7,768 nucleotides of DNA. It comes from CAZRIT01 sp964600225 (GTDB taxonomy: Bacteria > Bacillota > Clostridia > Christensenellales > CAG-138). A program made the translations under genes and the position numbers. The stretch is from contig CAZRIT010000077.1 of NCBI GenBank assembly GCA_964600225.1, positions 1 to 7,768 on the forward strand. Reading direction: 5' to 3'. Positions 5,498 through 7,768 of this stretch are shown in pieces (within the stretch, counting starts at the first letter, position 1; the number at the start of each line of letters is the position of its first letter). The notes under the pieces are model-generated. The model saw only the letters and a program-made list of their open reading frames with translations, was not told the origin of the DNA and ran no database searches.

Positions 5498-6328
5498 CTA
5501 TGCCGCCGTCAGCGTCACCAGCACCAGCTCGGGCGGATTGCACACGCGCGGCACCAAGTACGGACGCTTGCTCAGCCCGCGGCTGACGATGAGCGTTTGA
5601 CCGCCCATGTCGTACCTGCCGCCCGCATACTTGGGGAAAAACCCCTGCTGGGGCGCCAGCAGCCCGTTGACCAGCCCCGGGACGCGCACCTGCCCGCCAT
5701 GGGCATGGCCGCTGAGCATCAGATCGAACCCTCTTTGGAAATAGGTTGCGAACGGATACGGGCGGTGCAGCAACAGCACCGAAAACAGCGCATCGTCCTT
5801 TGGCGCGGCTTGGTCAAGCTGCGCGCGCTGTTGGAACTGCCCCGCCTTGGCATCGTCGATGCCGCACAGCAGGAAGGTGGTGCCGTTCACCGTAACAGGC
5901 ACGCGGTCGCCGCTGAGTATGCGTACGCCCGCATCGGCCGAAAGCGTGCGGATTTGCTGTACCTTTTTGGTCGAAAACTCATGGTTGCCGAGCACATAGT
6001 AGCAGGGATAGCGCTTGCCGATATCGTCTAAAAACGCCTCCGCACCCCTGTTCTTGCCCGAGGAATGGAATATATCGCCGCCCAACAGCACGATATCGGG
6101 CTTGCTTGCATCGATGGCCTCCAGCAGCCGCTCATTTTTTGCGCCGTAGGGGCTGCTGTGCAGATCCGTCACAAGCGCAATCCGCACATCGCCTTGGATG
6201 CGCGCATCGGCCACGGTATAGGTTTGTTGCGCAATGCGGCATTTACCAATAAGGTTCATCATCAAATACAACAACGCCAGCCCGCACAGCACATACAGGC
6301 GCCTTCTTTTTTTGATCTTATCCGTCAT
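5498..6328 (-). CDS. Membrane-anchored metallophosphoesterase (YkuE/YaeI-like)
   Basis: This 276-residue protein begins with a lysine/arginine-rich head (4-10) and one hydrophobic segment (about 11-28), so the catalytic domain is probably tethered on the outer face of the membrane. All five calcineurin-type metal motifs are present: D55-x-H57, GGD at 83-85, GNHE at 114-117, LLHRP with H188, and GHAHGGQ at 207-213. Relatives (YkuE, YaeI) are dinuclear-metal phosphodiesterases linked to cell-envelope lipid or undecaprenyl-type substrates; the substrate here is not evident. The ATG at 6328 has no Shine-Dalgarno. A perfect TATAAT ends seven bases before it, so it may be translated from a leaderless message as well as from read-through of the CvpA gene 34 bases upstream. 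The next methionines (23, 24) fall within the membrane segment, which supports the chosen start. Confidence 0.92.
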   Translation of the reverse strand: MTDKIKKRRRLYVLCGLALLYLMMNLIGKCRIAQQTYTVADARIQGDVRIALVTDLHSSPYGAKNERLLEAIDASKPDIVLLGGDIFHSSGKNRGAEAFLDDIGKRYPCYYVLGNHEFSTKKVQQIRTLSADAGVRILSGDRVPVTVNGTTFLLCGIDDAKAGQFQQRAQLDQAAPKDDALFSVLLLHRPYPFATYFQRGFDLMLSGHAHGGQVRVPGLVNGLLAPQQGFFPKYAGGRYDMGGQTLIVSRGLSKRPYLVPRVCNPPELVLVTLTAA

Positions 6329-6334
6329 AACAGC

Positions 6335-6340
6335 ATTATA
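6335..6340 (-). promoter_or_regulatory. TATAAT box placing +1 on the metallophosphoesterase start codon
   Basis: On the minus strand a perfect TATAAT is followed by GCTGTT and then the ATG, so the predicted +1 is the A of the start codon at 6328. The matching -35 position holds AGTATA, a poor match, and there is no extended -10. This lowers confidence in the promoter. Confidence 0.4.
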
Positions 6341-6355
6341 TCGAATTCGGACGGG

Positions 6356-6361
6356 ATTATA
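6356..6361 (-). promoter_or_regulatory. Second upstream TATAAT box in the cvpA-metallophosphoesterase gap
   Basis: Another perfect TATAAT lies immediately after the CvpA stop codon, 21 bases upstream of the first box. TTGATA (6380-6375) is a good -35 sequence but lies only 13 bases away, too close for a standard promoter. An 8-base palindrome CGAATTCG (6342-6349) sits between the two boxes. Function is uncertain. Confidence 0.25.
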
Positions 6362-6362
6362 C

Positions 6363-7070
6363 TCATGTGCCCGATATCAAGGGGATGCAGATATTGGCCT
6401 TATAGAAGAATTCGCCGAAAAACGATTCCCCCAGATATTCGTAAATCTTGGGCAATACCGTCAGCCCGATGGGCACAACCAAAAACAGCACGTTGATCAT
6501 CAGCACCCCGTGCAAAAGCCCCAGCCCCGCGCCGATGGCGCCGTCGGCGCGCTGCAGCACGGGAAAGCCGTCGCGCCCGTAATCCATACCGCGGATGACA
6601 AAGCCCAGTATCAGGCGCAGGATCACAAACAGGATCAGCACCGATACGATATTGATGACCACGCATACGATGGTCTGGTTGAAATAATCGCCCAGCGTTG
6701 CAATGCCATCCGCCTGGAACGCCTCCGAAGCGATGTTTCTTAGCACGCAGCGATCCATGGGCAGCGGCATATCGGCGTTTTCGATGACCGTGTGCAGCGT
6801 TTCGGCCGATACGTTGGAGATCGGCATACGCGTCAGCTCCACATCGGTAGCCGCAACATATTCCGAGCCCTCGGTATAATACAGCAGCATGCTGAACAGC
6901 TTATCCTGCCCCTTGATGGCGTTGGCAATGAGCGGCGCGCCGATGGCGGAAAGCACAAACGATACCACGGTTGCCACAACGGAGCACACCGTATATACAA
7001 ACCCGCGGTAATAGCCGCCGAGTATGGTGATGGCCAGTATCAAAAGGATTCCGATATCGATAAAGTTCAT
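6363..7070 (-). CDS. CvpA-family membrane protein
   Basis: This 235-residue protein matches the CvpA (colicin V production) family. It starts at once with a membrane segment (about 3-18), then the GGYYRGF motif (18-24), a second segment (about 25-48), two more at about 131-160 and 178-203, and the typical Gly-rich VLQRADGAIGAGLGLLHG region near 171-188. E. coli CvpA is about 160 residues; the extra length here is mainly an acidic extracytoplasmic-looking insert at about 50-130, common in clostridial homologues. The biochemical role of CvpA proteins is not settled; they affect envelope integrity and secretion. The start at 7070 follows GGAG with a short spacer, 15 bases after the stop of the upstream beta-propeller-like gene, so the two form an operon. 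The downstream metallophosphoesterase is 34 bases away on the same strand. Confidence 0.85.
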   Translation of the reverse strand: MNFIDIGILLILAITILGGYYRGFVYTVCSVVATVVSFVLSAIGAPLIANAIKGQDKLFSMLLYYTEGSEYVAATDVELTRMPISNVSAETLHTVIENADMPLPMDRCVLRNIASEAFQADGIATLGDYFNQTIVCVVINIVSVLILFVILRLILGFVIRGMDYGRDGFPVLQRADGAIGAGLGLLHGVLMINVLFLVVPIGLTVLPKIYEYLGESFFGEFFYKANICIPLISGT

Positions 7071-7085
7071 CGCACTCCGTTCCTT

Positions 7086-7768
7086 TTACGCGATTCTTGC
7101 CAGAAAATAGGTGCCGTTGCTGGACAGCAGCAGAATGCTGTCGGTCAGCTTGACGGCGTCGTCAATGGGCTGCTCGAACGTGGCGGTTTTGGAGAGTTTC
7201 CCCTTCAGGGTATAGGTAAACACCTGCTCGCGCGAGGCCACCACCAGGCGGCTGCCCATGATGAAGGCCGCAACGCCCTCGGAAGGAATCTGCAAATACG
7301 TTTCCACGGCGTTGGCGGCGGAAGCCTCCTCCAGCGTCAAGAGCTTGACCGAGTGGAAATCGCCCCCGCGCGGCGTCATCAGAAAGGTCGGCGTGCCGCT
7401 GGCCGCCGAAAAATCGGCCACCCTGTAGCCGTAGATCTTGCTGCGGTAGACCTCCTTGTTGCCATCGTGGGTATAGCGGATGATCTGGTTGGTGCCCACG
7501 GCAAAGATGCTGCCTGCGGTCATGTTCAGCCCGTCGATGAGTTGGCTTTGCACGTTGATCATGCCCGTGAGCTCGTTCTTGGAAAGATCGTAGGTATAGA
7601 TGCTGGTTGTGGGCGTGCCCGCGTTGATGCTGAGCGTTTCCACCCACAGCATCTCGGTGCTCACCCGATAGAACCCAAAGTCCACAATGTATTGGTCAAC
7701 GTAGGTAAGCTGCTCCACCTGCTCGCCATCGGCGGTCAGCACCACCACGCTCTCCATGCCCTCGTCCG
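7086..7768 (-). CDS. Beta-propeller-like protein, C-terminal part (partial; possibly DUF5711)
   Basis: The reading frame is open through the right edge, so only the last 226 residues are present; a methionine at 7757 is internal, preceded in frame by Asp-Glu-Gly. The sequence is built of short beta-strand-like units of the kind VVVLTADGEQV, IYTYDLSKNEL, IIRYTHDGNKEV, VFTYTLKGKL and ILLLSSNGTYF. Each has a small-residue turn, typical of a beta-propeller blade series (WD40/PQQ-like). No catalytic motif is visible. In clostridial genomes a DUF5711 beta-propeller protein, usually with an N-terminal membrane anchor, is found beside CvpA; this gene fits that arrangement. The identification is from recall of context, not a search. 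The N-terminal anchor would lie outside the window. Confidence 0.6.
   Translation of the reverse strand, partial: DEGMESVVVLTADGEQVEQLTYVDQYIVDFGFYRVSTEMLWVETLSINAGTPTTSIYTYDLSKNELTGMINVQSQLIDGLNMTAGSIFAVGTNQIIRYTHDGNKEVYRSKIYGYRVADFSAASGTPTFLMTPRGGDFHSVKLLTLEEASAANAVETYLQIPSEGVAAFIMGSRLVVASREQVFTYTLKGKLSKTATFEQPIDDAVKLTDSILLLSSNGTYFLARIA

Noticed and set aside
572..7058. Eleven copies of the palindrome GATATC, several times more than base composition predicts by rough estimate
   Set aside because: Ten of the eleven are in frame as Asp-Ile (GAT ATC) in one of the genes, so the excess is explained by codon choice and common Asp-Ile dipeptides rather than a DNA signal.

Overview
The window looks like a GC-rich (roughly 60% by eye) chromosomal segment from the Bacillota, most likely a clostridial or Christensenellales-type gut or sediment bacterium. 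This placement is inferred from the mix of Gram-positive-style Shine-Dalgarno sites, a YtvI-like AI-2E-family membrane protein, a long clostridial-type CvpA protein next to a beta-propeller-like exported or surface protein, and a COG2509-type FAD dehydrogenase tail. It is almost wall-to-wall coding. The largest gap is about 127 bases (3166-3292), and I see no RNA genes, insertion sequences, CRISPR arrays, phage genes or convincing terminators.

Layout: (1) Bases 1-96, plus strand, hold the last 31 codons and stop of an FAD-dependent dehydrogenase. (2) Bases 3165 down to 71, minus strand, hold a tightly packed three-gene operon: a YtvI-like membrane transporter, a metal-dependent amidohydrolase (3-base gap) and a glycerophosphodiester phosphodiesterase (ATGA overlap). 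Its 3' end overlaps the FAD gene by 26 bases. (3) Bases 3293-5466, plus strand, hold a four-gene operon: free methionine-R-sulfoxide reductase, the manganese exporter MntP, a YfbR-like HD-domain nucleotidase and a small nitroreductase. (4) From the right edge down to 5498, minus strand, lie a partial beta-propeller-like protein, a CvpA-family membrane protein and a membrane-anchored metallophosphoesterase.

How they work together: the plus-strand operon reads as a redox, metal and nucleotide housekeeping set (repair of oxidised free methionine, Mn(II) efflux, dNMP turnover, flavin reductase). The left minus-strand operon couples a membrane transporter to two hydrolases, one for glycerophosphodiesters. 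The two operons diverge from one short control region in which predicted sigma-A promoters on opposite strands share a -35 region (CTTTACAAG/CTTGTAAAG).

The most interesting signal is regulatory. The two genes with no Shine-Dalgarno (methionine sulfoxide reductase and metallophosphoesterase) each have a perfect TATAAT ending 6-7 bases before the ATG, the geometry expected for leaderless mRNAs. No clearly undescribed multi-gene system is visible; the gene content is mostly recognisable conserved families.
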